Shown: positions 1-63,245, numbered from the stretch's first letter. The stretch is DNA of 64,000 nt from Diphasiastrum complanatum (GCA_029204225.1 CM055095.1:37410597-37474596); one strand, 5' to 3'. Made by a program: numbers and translations. Notes: generated by a model from the letters alone, not told the origin.

Positions 1-760
1 GCACGCACGAAGCACATAGAGATTAAATATCATTTCATTAGAGAAAAATTACTATCTAATGAAATAGATGTAGTGCACAGAGGATCAGCTAGCAGGCATA
101 CTAGAGAAAAGTACTTTGTAAAAAAAATAAACGAGGGCTTAAAAAAGAGTGTTAAAATTAGTAAGCCTAGTTAATTTCTCGATCTTATGTACATTTTTAG
201 TTCTATCCATTTTTAATTTCACTCATAAGTCTATGTGAGTGAGTGTGTGTGTGTGTGTGCCATGCTAATGGCACGTATGGATGTTGGATCAAGACACACG
301 CCCCTTAACGAGGACCGTATTGCTATGTAACGATTCTTCCTACAAGAAGTCTATACATGTGTATCACTTTCTCTCTTCTGTTAATACAATTTATACAGTG
401 TTGTCTTGGGTTGTGGAGTGCTCTCTTTTTCAGCTATTGAATGAATTCATCTTCTGCTTAGCCTACGAGTTAGCTAACGATTAATGCTAGTCAGATCCTT
501 GACATTTCTAGCATATAAAGTACATGTACACGGAGCATACATGTTGATGAATTCAATATCCTCAGATCCATGTATGTTCATATCAAATACCTACTAATCA
601 TCTTATCAATGGGTATTATAGTACCTATTGACTATGGTTTTAACATAGTTTGATTCATATATACATTAGTACACATCGACATGCATTTAAAAATACATGG
701 CACATTTATATCGTTATAGCATTATGTCCATATACTGCACGAGGGTCCTAAGCTCAATAT
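1..760. other. Unassigned sequence with a short (GT)n tract
   Basis: AT-rich and without a supported gene. A GT dinucleotide run lies at about 239-260. Confidence 0.5.
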
Positions 761-1000
761 ACCATCGTAACCACCGATTACCTAACCAAGTAGGTCGAAA
801 CCAAGGAGGTGAGAAAAGCAGATGCTAACTCCACTGCCAAATTTCTGTATGAAAATATCCTAGTTCGTTTTGGATGTCTACTCGAACTCGTGAGTGATCT
901 CAATACTCATTTTCTAAATGAAACCGTCACTTAGATGATGTCTTCGTATCTGGTTGTTCATAAGAAGAGTACGCCCTATTACCCATGCACCAAGGCTTGG
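761..1000 (+). pseudogene. Ty3/Gypsy integrase core remnant
   Basis: One frame reads DYLTK, a stop, then VETKEVRKADANSTAKFLYE, NILVRFG, LVSDLNTHF and KKSTPYYP. These match the DxxTKWxEA ... FG ... SDxGxxF ... STPYxPQ pattern of Gypsy integrase cores. Two stops and no flanking pol or LTR make it an old fragment. Confidence 0.75.
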
Positions 1001-3734
1001 TGTGAACTAACTACAATAATAAGTCCATCATAGAGAGGAAAAAAATAAATGGGAAACACGAAGAAGGCAACAATACTAGAGCAAAATTATTTTTTTGACT
1101 TATTCAAAAACATAGAAAATGTCATTGCATTAACTAACAAACCATTTAGTTTGGTTGAAAAATCAGTTTAAACAAGAAAACCATGATAGCCACATCAATA
1201 ATGTAGTAAAACAACTAAGCTTGCTCTTAAATCAAGCCCTCATAGAGTGGATAAATATTATTCAAAACATAATGGTAGACTAGTAAAAAAGCATATGACG
1301 AGGAGCCCACTGAGGTGCAAAGTGTGAACATTTCTTCGATGAGCTTACCCAACTCAATCTAACAACTCCAAATATATAATGATAAGATGAGATCCATATT
1401 GAAAGCACAACAAATCAACTAGTCAACCATAAGCAAACCAACTCTAATGAGGACCAAGAGGCATGAAACTTGCATTCATGGGGATCTAAAACAAGAGAAA
1501 CCCTACCAAAATGATAGATCATGCTAAATTAGAGATTTGAAAAAGGATGAAAATGATTGAAGGTAAACTCCAAAAATGTAAAAGGGTGGTGGGGGAGGGG
1601 GGGGGGGGGTTTGTGTGTTGTTGAGCATCCACGAGGTTCCCCACTTGTGTATGTACCATATTATGCAAAACTAGGTTCATCAAGCCAAAAACATATACAC
1701 TTTTTCCTCAAAGGAATCAAACTTCTAACCTCACACTAAACATGACATTCTTAATAGCTTTGCACTTTAGGCATCCCTCTCTATCTAAAGTATTCATTAT
1801 TGGTGATATGCGATGTTGTGGAGGTGGCTTCTACTATTGATGTTGTATTGGGGAAGTTTGATACTCACCAAGAATTTGATTGATTATCTAGCAAGATATG
1901 GATGAAATATATGACTCCAATGGATATTTAGTTTGAAAGTAAGTTCCAACAAAGTAAGTCTCATGCAAGAGGAATATTAGGAGGAAGCAAGGGATACAAA
2001 GAAAAATGAGAGACAAGGTGGGAAAAAAGTGAATAAGAATATTGAAGACATGGGCAGAGGTGGCATGAATAGAGAAATGGTTATTGGGCAAATAGAATAA
2101 AGACAGGCTTGAATATGATAATTCAATGTGATAGATGAAGAACATGGAAAAAAAATTGGCCTATTGGCAAACTCTTTATTCAGCTTGGTGAAAAACAAAA
2201 TAGTTGAACAAAACTCCATTAGCCAAAGTAGCTATATAAAACGTGGAGACTTAAGAACCCTCTCAAGGCAAAGATTATTGAGAAAATAACTAGGGATACA
2301 TTCCAGCAATTTGAACCATATAGGATCTTGAGAGAGAAAAATCATAATCCTTTTTAGATTGATGAACATTGGTATATGTGAGACTAGAAAACAAAGGTAG
2401 CACATACTTGAGAGAGACATGTTGATTGTTATAGAAAAGATGTGTGATAACAATTTAGCACACAATATACATGTCAAAGGCCTAACAAGCCTGAGAGGAT
2501 GAAAGAGAGACAATTGTGGACAGAAAACACCAAGAGGCTGAAGTTGAAAGGAAATAACTGACACATTTAGGCAAAGAAATGGACTAGTTAAATGAAGAAC
2601 TCTACAAGGAAATCATCTGACTCTATCTATTCAATGGCAAGTAAAAGTGGAGATTTTTTAGAAATAATCACATTTTGTCTTTCCATTTCAAGAACTAGCA
2701 ACTCACTCGAAAGAAAACACCATATGAGTGCCACATTTTACAAGGCAATTCTTGCAAAACCTATGTGGGCACATTCGCATGCAAATATCAGGCTTTTAGA
2801 TATGAAGATAAAGGTGTTTGAGGTATGCTGTTGCATTTGTACACAATATTGCACTACTAGCATTTGGTAAACCAAAGAGCACTATTGCTATCGTTAATCA
2901 CACAGGCGCCAAAAAATAAAAACCTTGTGAACATGTGAAAAATTGAACTAGCAAACTACTAGTTGTCCAGCATGGTTCTTGGGACGAAAGTAACTTCTAC
3001 ATATTGTAGACACAGGAATACAATGATCCTAAAAAGTGCACACAAAGTGGTGCTGAGAACTGACGAGTAGAAAAATCACTCTTTCCTCATTATAAAATCA
3101 AGATGAAACTAGCACTTTGTCGACCTAGGATCTAAAAGAATGGCTAGAATGACTATTTAAGTGTATATGATCGATAAATACACAATAGTGCAGAAACTTG
3201 AAGTTTTGCAAATGTCAGCCTTTCTATTAAGATTTTCTATTCCAAAGAGCACTAATATTTGCACTTACCACCAGTTTCTCAACTGTAATCATAATTTTCA
3301 CCTGCTATTATTTGCATGCAACAAAAATTATCCCCTAAATCATGCACCTATTGGAGTGAAATGAATGATCCGAGCAAGTACAAAGGTTCTGTAGTTTTCC
3401 TGCCATAAGAAGTGGATATATACCAGTAACGAACCAGTCTTTGGTGGAGGCTTCGGGAGAAATCTAGTGCATTACTCAAATCTTTCTGTTTTAACTCAAT
3501 ATAGATTGAATTATCTCAGGAGTATTCTGCAAAAAATAATGATACAAACCAAGAATATGGGTTGACAGATTACAAAGAATTGTGATAAACTTCTTATGAC
3601 TTACAGTTTGGAGAGGTTGGGAGAACTCTTGGTAAGGAGTCATGCTATATTTTACACTGGTATATCACTCCTGTCGAAAACACAAACTGGGCAATCTTTT
3701 CCATGAAGTGCAAATAGCATCATGATTTGAAGGC
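1001..3734. other. Unassigned region 3' of SPPA with a G-rich tract
   Basis: No coding region, tRNA or element end supported. A G-rich run at 1584-1609 could form a G-quadruplex. The right end should include the SPPA 3' UTR on the minus strand, but I cannot place a poly(A) site. Confidence 0.4.
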
Positions 3735-53149
<49,415 letters not shown>

Positions 53150-53261
53150 CTGTAAAGCGTATTATTATTCATCAGAATAATAAGCAACTAAGCACACATG
53201 CAGTCAGCAGAAACCTGATGCACCAAGCAACCTCATAAAATAATAGATAAAAATTCTAAGT

Positions 53262-54950
53262 AGGTATCAGAGCTTACGCAAGAGATAAAGCATGCAAGAA
53301 GGATGAAATGAAAAGATTCACAGGTACTAGTATCAATGATGCATAAAAAACAGCAAAAGGCATTCACATAGCATTCTCCAACTAAGAAACTATATGAATA
53401 TCAATGGTCGTCGATAGCTCAGGCAGATCTCCAACTAAAATCGTCAAAATAGTACAACTTCCCTACAAGAAGCCCTAGACTCAAATGATCAAAACTAGCA
53501 AATGACCAGCCTTAGTGGCTATTTATAGTGAACAAACCCTACCTCCCTTCATACTGACTTGGAGAGAAAGTGAAATTCAAAAATTAGGGCCAAAAGTAGA
53601 AAACTATGTAAAATAGTATTTCTAGGCCCATCACGTGTAATATAAACTGCATGTCCACTAGTACTGTAAAAAGTAGAGAAGTATGGACTATAATGCATGT
53701 CCATAACACTCCCCCCTTCTAAACCATTGCCCTCAATGTGGGCTATAAAATTTTAACTACTTGAGCTACTTTGCTACCATTTTATTGTCGTTTTCTTTCC
53801 TGGGTTATACATTTTGTGCTAGTGGTGTCAGTCCAAAAGTTGAATCCCCTACAGCCGCAGATATCCGCTTTTAGTACAATGAAGCAAAGAGAATTATTAA
53901 TCTCAATTCTAGTAGATGATAAGACTAGATCAGTATGTAAGTAATGGAGGTCATCGGGCAATTGAGGTATCATCATCAACAAGTAATGAGGAATCAAGAG
54001 CAGGAGCACGGGGACCATCAATATCTGAGAGATCAATAGGAGGGATAACAACAACATCAGAATCAAGGACACCAACATCATGGAAATCAGCAACAGGAAT
54101 AAGATTAGACGAATCAGGTGTAATATCCAGGGGTCGAACAACAACCGCATCATCAAGAATAGAAAATGGTGCAGCATCAAGATCAGAAACAGTGGTGTCA
54201 CATACCGACGCATAGAGAAAACGATCATGTTCCTACAATAAAGGAGAGTGGGCAAAAACATCGAAAGATTCCCACGTAGCTTCATCAATTGGACGACCGT
54301 CCCATTGGACCAAAAAATGGACAAGACGAGGACCATGACGTAAAATGACCTGAACTTGTAAAATAGCAACAAGTAAAAACGGAAAAGTTTAGGATCAGTA
54401 GGAAACGAAGGATCACAAGGTTCACCAAGTAAAAGAGAAAAACAAAGTAGACTAACATGAAAATGTCACAAGCACAAGTAGTAGCAGGTAAATGTAAAAC
54501 GATAAGTAACAGACCTAAGTTTAATCACAATCTAGAAAGGACCACAGTAACGTGCAGACAATTTCGAGAACGACCCTATACAAACTTATGACATGCAAAA
54601 GATAATGAACATAAACAGACTGGCCCTTAGCAAACTCTAAAAATGACCTATGACGATTAGTCAAGGACTTATAACGATGTTGAGCTCGCGCTAAATGTTG
54701 TTGTGCCTGCACAATAGAATCACGAGAGTTAGTAAGAAAAGAAGATAAACAAGAACATCATCAGAAGGGGTGGAATACCTAGTAGCAGTGGAGAATATCC
54801 ATTAGCCAGCAGAAATGGAGACCCACCTGTGCTAGTACTAACCGAACTTTTATGACTGTGTGCTGAGACAAATGTTGATCCCAATCGCAAACTGAACCAT
54901 CAACCATATATGAAAACTCAGTGATATTGGTGCCCCCAGAAAGGATAGCA
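53262..54950 (-). mobile_element. Chromovirus (Ty3/Gypsy) 3' remnant with LTR start
   Basis: In minus orientation: integrase tail, chromodomain, then polypurine tract AGAAGGGGGGAG (53720-53709) and an LTR start TGTTATGGACATGC at 53708. The lower LTR border is not determined; a GGTATCAGAGC word at about 53266 may mark it. Upstream pol is degraded or lost. Confidence 0.6.
53840..54900 (-). pseudogene. Chromovirus integrase C-terminus and chromodomain
   Basis: The minus strand reads SSVSTSTGGSPFLLANGYSP, then AQQHLARAQHRYKSLTNRHR and EFAKGQSVYVH, the end of Gypsy integrase, followed by LSARYCGPF, HVSLL and a chromodomain core VHFLVQWDGRPIDEATWE. An acidic tail with DITPDSS and PIDLSDIDG follows. 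Several stops. Confidence 0.75.
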
Positions 54951-56340
54951 GCATCATAAGACCAACACCAAGGAGTAGGAACATAAGCAGAACAATAGTC
55001 ACGCTACAAATATCATGAAAGACCAAGCGAGATGCTAGGAAACATGAAGCATAGAGACTCATCATGCCAAGAGATCCATAAGTTCCAAGAAAGCAATGCA
55101 TCATCTAAAAAGACATGATGCACGAAAGCAATAGAACAAATCTAGAAATAGTAGAAGCCCCAACGGAGAAACTGTAGCCGAAATACTCATCTAGAAGGAC
55201 CTCATATGGACATACCAAGCCATCATAGGATGTAGCAAAAACGGATGGAGAATCGGATGACCCATCGGAACTAGCTACAAGTGCAATCCCAAAGTACACA
55301 CCAGGCACACAAGTGACGAATAGAAGAACAGGAAAAGTGCAACCACATACCAAGGGCAGGGAAACCGCAACTAGGGAACTATTGGAATGTGGAAGACACA
55401 CAAACCCTGAGGGAGAGGACACTAGTCGTCACCTCAATGTAGGTTCTAATCAACACCAATGGGAAAAGGCCATGAAACAAGAGAATGTCAAACGAAGAAA
55501 ACACCACAAAAGGGAGCACCAAGTAATGAAGTGAGCTGCCCAAATGTGATAGAAAATCCAGCAAGTGATAGGTGGTGAAGAAGCTACCAAAATGGCCACC
55601 GAATAGTGTGCCAAGTAAGAAAAAATGTTGCCCAATGGTAGTAGAAAGCCAACAAACACTAGGTGGTGAAGAGGCTACCAAAAAGTGAGTGAAGTAGGGC
55701 ATTGTACAGCCAATAACTGGATGTGCAAAAAGCTGGAAAATTGCCACTTAGTGTGGGGCAGGGGCAGTAGGGCGTTGGACAGCCACAAAGAAAATTCGCA
55801 AATGGGTTGAAGGTGGTGAAGTAGGGCACGACTTGAACGTGTAATATCTTGAGAATGAGACATCCGTTTGGTAAACCGTAAAATTGCAATTAACTTCTTG
55901 AAAAACAAAGTATGTAAAGATCTAAAAATAGAATCTTTTAGAACAGAAAACAGAATATTTCAATTTGACCAAGGTTTGACTATTCAAAACCTTCACTTTT
56001 AAAAGGTCAAAAATGGATACAAAATGGATCTTAAGAATCAAGGAACGATAGGAAAGAACAAGATCACATATGCAAAAAGGACAACAAAAAATTGAAAAGT
56101 AAAAAGAATACCCCTTTGGAAAACTTTGCAAGATGTTTGGATGTAGTCCTCGTTTTGACATGTAAACTCGAAGAATAGTCTTGTCTCAGCCTAGCACCCT
56201 CATCCATATGATAATTTTGGACTTCTATCGTGAAAAAGGATGAAAAAGATGAGTTTTTTCAAAAAAACACTAGAAATTAGGGTTTCGAAAAAGCGGCCAG
56301 CAAAAAAAATGACATCATCATAGGCGCCGACTTGCTACAA
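54951..56340. other. Unassigned, partly repeat-derived
   Basis: An imperfect tandem of about 82 bp (AGGTGGTGAAGARGCTACCA near 55570 and 55658) is the only structure seen. Probably degraded retroelement sequence. Confidence 0.4.
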
Positions 56341-56362
56341 CACCAAGAAGCTTGACAGGGCC

Positions 56363-58600
56363 TTGAAAAGGATGGGAATTAACAATGATAAGCCAACCAC
56401 CAGCTTGCCCCGAGAACGCAAGCCTCTTTACAAGGCTAAAACTGCTGACTGGAAGGCAAAGAGTGACAAACGAGGAATTAAGACAGAGATAATGAACTCC
56501 CACCAAATGCACGAAAAGATCCGGCAAGACGCTGTTGAAGAACCCAAGCCTGTGCATGACGTACCGCAATAATTCAAGGAATATGAAATGGATGAAGTGG
56601 TAGTGGTCATGCCCAAAGCCAAGAGAGAACCAATAGAAGACACCCCCCAAGGGGCCAACGTTTACAAAGGTCCTGCCTGTACGAAAGAGATAGATCTAGG
56701 GGAGGAGGGAGAAGACAACAGCATAGTATTTGTAGGAGAGGATAAACTTAGAGATCTAAAAGCCCTTCTTCGCAAATACCGCGATTGTCTCGCTTGGAAT
56801 TACACTGAGCTGAAAGGCATATCACGGGATGTAGTGGTTCACACCATTCCTCTGGTTGATGGAGCAAAGCCCGCCGTTAGTAGGCCATATCGGTCTAATC
56901 CGAACTACGCCCAACTAATTTAAGAAGAGTTGAAGAAGCTTCTCGATGTAGGATTCATCTATGAGATGGAGCACAGAGACTGGGTGTCGCCGATCGTGGT
57001 GGTACCTAAGAAAAATGGAAAACTTCGAATCTGTGTGGACTACAATAAGCTCAATGTCATTACAAGCAAAGACCATTTTCCATTACCCTTTACGGAAAAT
57101 GTGTTAAAGAGAATAGTCGGAACAGAAGCCTATAGCTTTTTAGATGGGTTTAGTGGCTATAATCAGGTGCAAATAGCCCCAGAAGATCGGCACAAAATTG
57201 CATTCTCCACTGAGTGGGGAATGTACGCATATAAAGTGATGCCATTTGGATTGTACAACGCCCCAGCACCTTCCAACAATTGATGAGATATGCTTTCAAG
57301 GATTTCCTACGAAAATTCCTTGAAATCTTTATAGATGACTTGTGTGTTCACTCTTCTCGAGCCGAGCATTTATCTTGCTTGGAAAAAGTGTTCATTCAAT
57401 GTCGATTATTCAACATATCTCTAAACGTGGCCAAAGGCCAATTTCTAGTCACGCACGACATAGTGCTAGGCATGCTATCACCACCGATGTCGACAGATTC
57501 CGTATAATACTTGCTTTGCCTGAACTTTGCCAAGCTGGCCCATTTGATATACCAAATGACCACCCAACTCGAATGGACAGCTGAAGCCACTAAGGCTTTT
57601 CACAAACTCAAGAAGGCCTTAGTAACCGCACCAATCCTACGACCCCCTATCTGGACGGTAGAATTCCATGTCCATACAGACGCTTCTAAATATGCCATAG
57701 AGAGTGTTCTGACATAGCCTGGGGAGTACAAGAAGGATTATCCAATCTACTTCGCCAGTAGGCAATTCATTCCTGCGGAGATGAACTATACAACCATTGA
57801 ACGAGAAGGCTAGCCATGGTATATAGTGTGAAGAAATTCCACCATTATCTACTAGCCAATCCCTTCGTCTTCTTCGTAGATCATCAAGCCCTACTGTATC
57901 TGGTAAATAGACCATGCACCACTGGACGGATCACCAGATGGCTGCTGCTTTTCCAAGAGTTCGACTTTAAAATAGTCATTCGCAAGGGAAAGCGACACTA
58001 TCTGGCTGATCACCTCTCACGGATCCGCAATGTTCCTAAGAGTAGAGGGGTTGATGATGAACTCCCTGATGCCATCCTATTTCACGTCGACGTCGTCCTT
58101 GAGTGGGCTACCGACATCGTTGGATATCTTATGTCGATACGTCCCCAGAGATGAACAAGATAGAACGACGCATGTTGATTATCAAATCTGCTCCCTACAC
58201 GTTGATAGCTAGACAACTATATCGCATGTGCAACGATGGAATCATACGCTGATGCATCCTCACGCACGAAGTGCCCCAAGTAGTAAGTATCGCCCACGAA
58301 GGAATAGGCGGAGGACATTTCGTTGTCGAAGCTACCAACTGAAAAGTGCTGCAACATGGCCTGTGGTGGCCCACTATGTTCAAGGATATTCATTACCATG
58401 TCAAAAGGTGTGACGTGTGCCAACGGTTCAACCGAAACCAGGAAAAGGATAGAATGCCGTTACGACCTATCTTGGTCGAGATATAGTCATTCTCGCCAAC
58501 CTATCTAATGGCGCAGTCGTTCTCGCCGACCTGCAAGGCAAATTGTTCGACACGCCCGTTAATGACAGCAGGTTGCGTCGCTACTACCCAGCCGATGTTC
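56363..58600 (+). pseudogene. Ty3/Gypsy pol remnant (RT, RNase H, integrase zinc finger)
   Basis: RT: YRDCLAWNYTELKGI, DVGFIYEMEHRDWVSPIVVV, PKKNGKLRICVDYNKLN, FLDGFSGYNQV, VMPFGLYNAP, then shifted FIDDLCVHSS. RNase H: FHVHTDASKYAIESVL, PIYFASRQF, YSVKKFHHYLL, FFVDHQALLYL, YLADHLSRI. Integrase HHCC finger: IAHEGIGGGHF and HVKRCDVCQRFNRNQ near 58280-58445. Stops near 56922 and 57718 and frameshifts (57283) make it inactive; the integrase core is missing. Confidence 0.85.
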
Positions 58601-58739
58601 AGCTTAGGGATGAGCCTCACATACCATCCTTGTCGTCCTCATCTTCTCAAGATGAGTCACCCGCACCACATTACATATAGTTTAGTTCATCCTTGTCTAG
58701 AAACGTTTGATAGCTATAGATTAGGATTGACGACAACAT

Positions 58740-59300
58740 AGAATGGTCAATCGTTAATGGTAGTTTAGGACTGGGTAATTAGAAGTCAGATCCTAGGCGA
58801 CTCAGTTAGATCTAGAGTAGATGATCGTTAGAATAGGATGATTGGGCTGGATTAGATCAACTTCATAAGGCTTAACGGTTCAATGGAATAACCATAGGCT
58901 AGATAGCCTTAAACGTTCAATTAAGTGACCCAGTCCCTGGTAGATAGATCGACTTAAATTAGGCAATTTAGCTCTAGGCAATTATGCATATAGATCTTAG
59001 ATTAGCTAGAGCGATTAGATCAATTAGAATAGATTTAGAGCTAATCCTAGGATAGTCGACCACGATCCGTAGAGTAGGATTAGATTACTTTCTTAGGAAT
59101 AGATCGTAAATAGATTAGACTAGACTAGATTAGATAGTCTTAGGTCCATAAGTCTTAGATAGGTTAGGCTTAGAGCACGGTTAAATCAGAATAAATAGGT
59201 TAAATTCGATCAGGTTAGATTAAAGCCTCGTAGCCTAGCCTAGCCGTAGTTTTAGAATAGATTAGCCAGGTAGAAATCAGATTAGCTCAAGTTCGGAAGG
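58740..59300. other. TAGATTAG-rich low-complexity stretch
   Basis: Many variants of TTAGATTAG, TAGGTTAG and GATTAGAT within 550 bp; no coding potential. May be untranslated sequence of the neighbouring Gypsy element. Confidence 0.5.
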
Positions 59301-59734
59301 TTAGTTGTTGCGCCAAAAGCTCCTTATACAAAAAACCCACCTTGTGCAAATACCCCTTACCTGCTATGCAAATCCTTACCCAACCCTTGTAAAACACCTT
59401 CGAAATGCCCTAAACGGCCCAAATAGAGCACTATTGCTATTTTTGGCAATCCCTGCCCCTGCCAATATTGTCCTCTGTTGCAGATGCATGCATGGTCAAG
59501 TCTGTCCAGAAAAATTCCAGCCCGACTAAAAGTTAGGCTAGATTTTTTATAAAACTGCCATTTTTAGTAAACGGGAGTTTCTGATCAGAAAATCTCTCAA
59601 ATCTGGCAACCAATGGGGAAACGGACTAAGCACAATGTAATCATTGATAGCTTGGCAATGATAGGACTGACTTTCCAAAATAGCAATAGGCGAGTAATAC
59701 CCCATGCCTATAAATAAGTGCGAGTAATCAAGAT

Positions 59735-60060
59735 TATTACTCACCTATTACTTGCGTATTACTCGCGCTCAGAGCCATTACTCGCCAACCTCGATTGTTC
59801 GCCTTCAAAGCCCCCACATTACTCGTCGGCTGACCAACTGTCTCTTGCCATCATTTTCCACCATTTTCCATTACTCCCCTATTACTCGCGCTCAGAGCCA
59901 TTACTCGCCATCGGACAATTCTCGCCATTCGAGCACCAACTTTACTCGCCGCTTCACCCACAGCCTTCCCTCACCATTCTGCACCAAATCCTATTACTCA
60001 CGTATCACTCGCCATTAGAGCCTATTACTCGCCCACGACCTATTACTCGCCATCAAAACC
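59735..60060. repeat. ATTACTCGC word array
   Basis: ATTACTCGC or close variants occur about a dozen times. A longer unit, TATTACTCGCGCTCAGAGCC, appears near 59757 and 59880. Lies just upstream of the ORF at 60132. Confidence 0.8.
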
Positions 60061-60131
60061 TTTTCACTCACCTACAGCCTCCCAATCCTATTTCCGACCT
60101 CCAATCCGAAATCATAGCCTGATTCGCCCAT

Positions 60132-61522
60132 ATGGCACCGACAAGTCGACTTTCGGGCGCCTTCACTCCCCCTGGCCAACGTGACGGGTCACGAGGAGTG
60201 CAGCCCCGCTGCCCATTAGAGTCCCTCATCCAGCCCAACGTCCTCCTACGGGAAAGACGACCTCGTCGTTTGCTTCTCAGCAGACAGGATCTTCATCCCC
60301 AACCACATCCACTTCCCCTAGCAGAGAGGAGGGAGAAACGTCTCCCCGATCCATCCGCCGACCCCCCCTTCCCATGCGCCCTGTCCCAATACGTGATCTT
60401 GCCGATGCTTACCGTAGAAGAGATCATTGCCCTTCGCACAGATGGCTGTCTTGCAGTTCTGATTGCTGCAAGCCTAGCCAACACCCACAAGGGACAGGAT
60501 TACGACGTCCCCCTTGATCCAGCGCTGGTTTCCTTGGCGCTCAACCTTCCCCACACCACCAACCTGCCGCAAACACGTACCCTCGCCAAACACGACACCT
60601 GCACATTTTTCCTCCTTGACCCAAACGACGTCAAAACCAAGGCCAATGACGGATATCTGATCTCGCAGATCACAGATCAACCACCATCCTCGTGAGTTCC
60701 CACCGTCCACTCCGCGTATCCAAGTTGATCGTGGTCATGGTGACCATGATGGACGGCCCCAACATCATTTATGATTGGGCATCAGTTCTGATTAAGGAGC
60801 TGCAAGCTGCTTTCAAACGCCCGACCAGGATTACCTGTGGTGGCCTTCTTACTGCCCTTGCCATAGCCCACCTAGAGAATCTACGCATCCAATCGCCTCC
60901 CCGTTCTACCCAAGCAGCTGGTCCATCCTAACCACCCCCAAAGACACGATCGCGCAACCGGAGGCTAGCCAAAATCGCCGATCTTTACTGCATCCCCTAC
61001 TTCATCTCCTGTCCACGTACATACTAGCCCCGCTCGCACCAGCCCTAGCCACTCCTCCCCCTTCCTCAATATCACATCTATGACCCCTAGCCCCATCCGT
61101 CCAGCTGTCATTTCACCAATCTCGTCGACAGTTGCAACATCCACCTCTTCCCCCATCACAACTCTGGCCATTGCCACGTCTCCCTCCATCACCATTACCC
61201 TTCCACTCACCTCCTCCCCTATTCGCCCAACTGTCATTCCAACCATAATCTCAATCGCCACTCCTCCCATCACCACCATCACTACCACCACCATTCCCGC
61301 AATCACCACCATTTCCATGACTGCACCACTCCCTCCACCCGCCATAACCACGCCACTTCAGGCCAGCTGGGATACTCGGGCGCTGGGTTGCTGGACAGCC
61401 TTAACGGGCCTCCAACAACAACTCACCAACTGCTCACTAAAAGAGCAACTGGGCAATCTCGCGGCCAGTTAGTGGCAGGGCAAACGCTACAGGCCTTGAC
61501 TGATCAGGCCGCGCAGTTGCAA

Positions 61523-61591
<69 letters not shown>

Positions 61592-61920
61592 AGAGAGCCA
61601 AGCCCAGGTCCAAGCCCTGCAGGACAAACTCAACAAGGCAAATATGGCGACTCAACAACAAAATCAGCTCGTGCAAAACCTCAAGGCCAAGCTCGATGCA
61701 GAGAAGACAGCCCGGCAGACCTACTAGTCAAATCTCCAACACCTCGTGCTGAAAGGACCTTTCAACTCGGTCGATCCAGCTCTACCGGGATCAACAAGCA
61801 GCTCACGAGGCCTCGTTCACAACATGCAACACCGAGGTGGCGACCCTACGTGCCACGCTCCAAGAAGACAAGCAGGCCCTCAAAGACGAGGACGACAAGC
61901 TGAAGGTACTGAAAAAGTAG
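60132..61920 (+). pseudogene. Unrecognised retroelement-type ORF with coiled coil
   Basis: Starts MAPTSRLSGAF at 60132 and is open, through frame changes, to about 61920. One part reads DGPNIIYDWASVLIKELQAA, FKRPTRITCGGLLTALA, loosely like the plant transposon-related proteins found beside Gypsy elements. After a Ser/Thr/Pro-rich stretch (61080-61360) come QALTDQAAQLQNE, a (GA)n tract (61525-61587) and, in another frame, AQVQALQDKLNKAN and QNLKAKLDAEKTARQ, which is coiled coil. Function unknown. Confidence 0.45.
61525..61587. repeat. (GA)n microsatellite inside a coiled-coil ORF
   Basis: About 60 bp of pure GA that encodes Glu-Arg repeats and separates two coiled-coil segments now in different frames. 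Confidence 0.9.
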
Positions 61921-62496
61921 TTCACCGTCATTCTAGAGTTTTCCACCGCTCTAGACGGTAATTTACCCCTTATTTTTTATTATTTAATTAGACTAGCTTT
62001 TTATTATTTTTCTCTACCATTCCTGGCTCCCCCCCTCTCAAATTTAGAGCTTCTCCGCATTTATCAACTTGCTTCGGAGACCAATAAAAATATTTTTGTT
62101 TCTGCCGTCCTTACGGGATTCGTCCAAGTTAAGGACTTTGGCTAATTCTGCGATATTTTCGGGAGTCCTCTGCTCAGGTTTGTTGTTGGCCTTTGCGCCA
62201 TTATTAATTTTCCTCAAGATCGACGCTTCCAATTGGAGCTAGATCACATGCTAGACCAGTCTTTTATTTTTCTCTACGTATTTGTACATACATCTTCTTT
62301 GTTTCCCTCGTCCTCTGTCACTAATTTGTTGCCAAAAAAAAATTCCTCACTTTTTCGCCAATTTTCACCTCCCTATCTTTCCCACGCCCCTTTACTTTCA
62401 TTCTTTATGGCCTCACGGTTTCGCATCGCCACACCCACCAACGTCAAAGACAAACACAGGTGCCAAGGGACTGTCACCAAATTCGCAGCGGGGGCA

Positions 62497-63025
62497 TGTT
62501 AGAAGATTCTAGCAAAGGTTCTTCTAACCGATTCCAACTATCACAAGCACATAAAGGATATCAGAAAGCGGAGTCGACCCACCAAACTACAAAGAAGAGC
62601 GTCGACAAATCACAAATAAAGGAGCTCCAGCAAAACCTAGATATACCGAGAGCACCAATACTAGAGAAGTCGACAAGTAGCGGACCGGCCAATGAGCAAA
62701 AACAAAGCCCAATGCCTCACCACCATATTTTATAACTATGAACAAATAATTAAATCTACCTGGAAGGTAATGTCAGACACCCGTAGAAAGTGCATTGTAC
62801 TCGCAAGCCTATGGCGCGAGAATTAGAGGTAGATCAACTCTCAAATGGGCCAAGAGTGAAAAGGGACCCAAGTAGTTAAATTAGAATAAGGTTTCATAAA
62901 ATTTGTAACGTCAAGTTCTTATGGCATATGGTTTTGGGTGAACCAAAAACCCTAACCCTAGGAATGTCTATATAAGGGCATGTGACACCATTTTGTAGCC
63001 ACCTTTTTCATTTGAGAAGAATAGA

Positions 63026-63068
<43 letters not shown>

Positions 63069-63245
63069 CTCCTCCTTCCTATCTCTTGCTTGCAAAAGCC
63101 CTCCTTTTTTCCTTGTGTGTGATTCTTGTGGATGATGAATGCTTGTATTGGTTTTGTTAGTCATGCTATCACAATCGCAAATGATCCTTAGCTCTTGCAT
63201 TCATCCATCTAGTTTCAAACTACTCCATAAAATCCACACACAAGC
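62497..63245 (+). mobile_element. LTR (probable 3' LTR) with TATA box
   Basis: A purine run GCAGCGGGGGCA precedes TGTTAGAAGATTC at 62497, the expected PPT-LTR junction. Inside are AAACCCTAA (telo-box, about 62947), a TATA box in GTCTATATAAGGG (about 62967) and a (GA)n leader (63031-63064). The right border is uncertain. Probably belongs with the ORF at 60132 and perhaps the pol remnant at 56363. Confidence 0.5.

Noticed and set aside
3161-3364. Small ORFs in the left flank and other AT-rich gaps
   Set aside because: No motif, no codon bias visible, and lengths expected by chance.
53782-54372. Hydrophobic Leu-rich ORF suggesting a membrane protein
   Set aside because: It is the wrong frame of the chromovirus chromodomain and tail, which read clearly in another frame on the same strand.
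62946-62960. Telomere-type repeat (AACCCTAACCCTA)
   Set aside because: Only about two units; better explained as a promoter telo-box next to the TATA box of an LTR.
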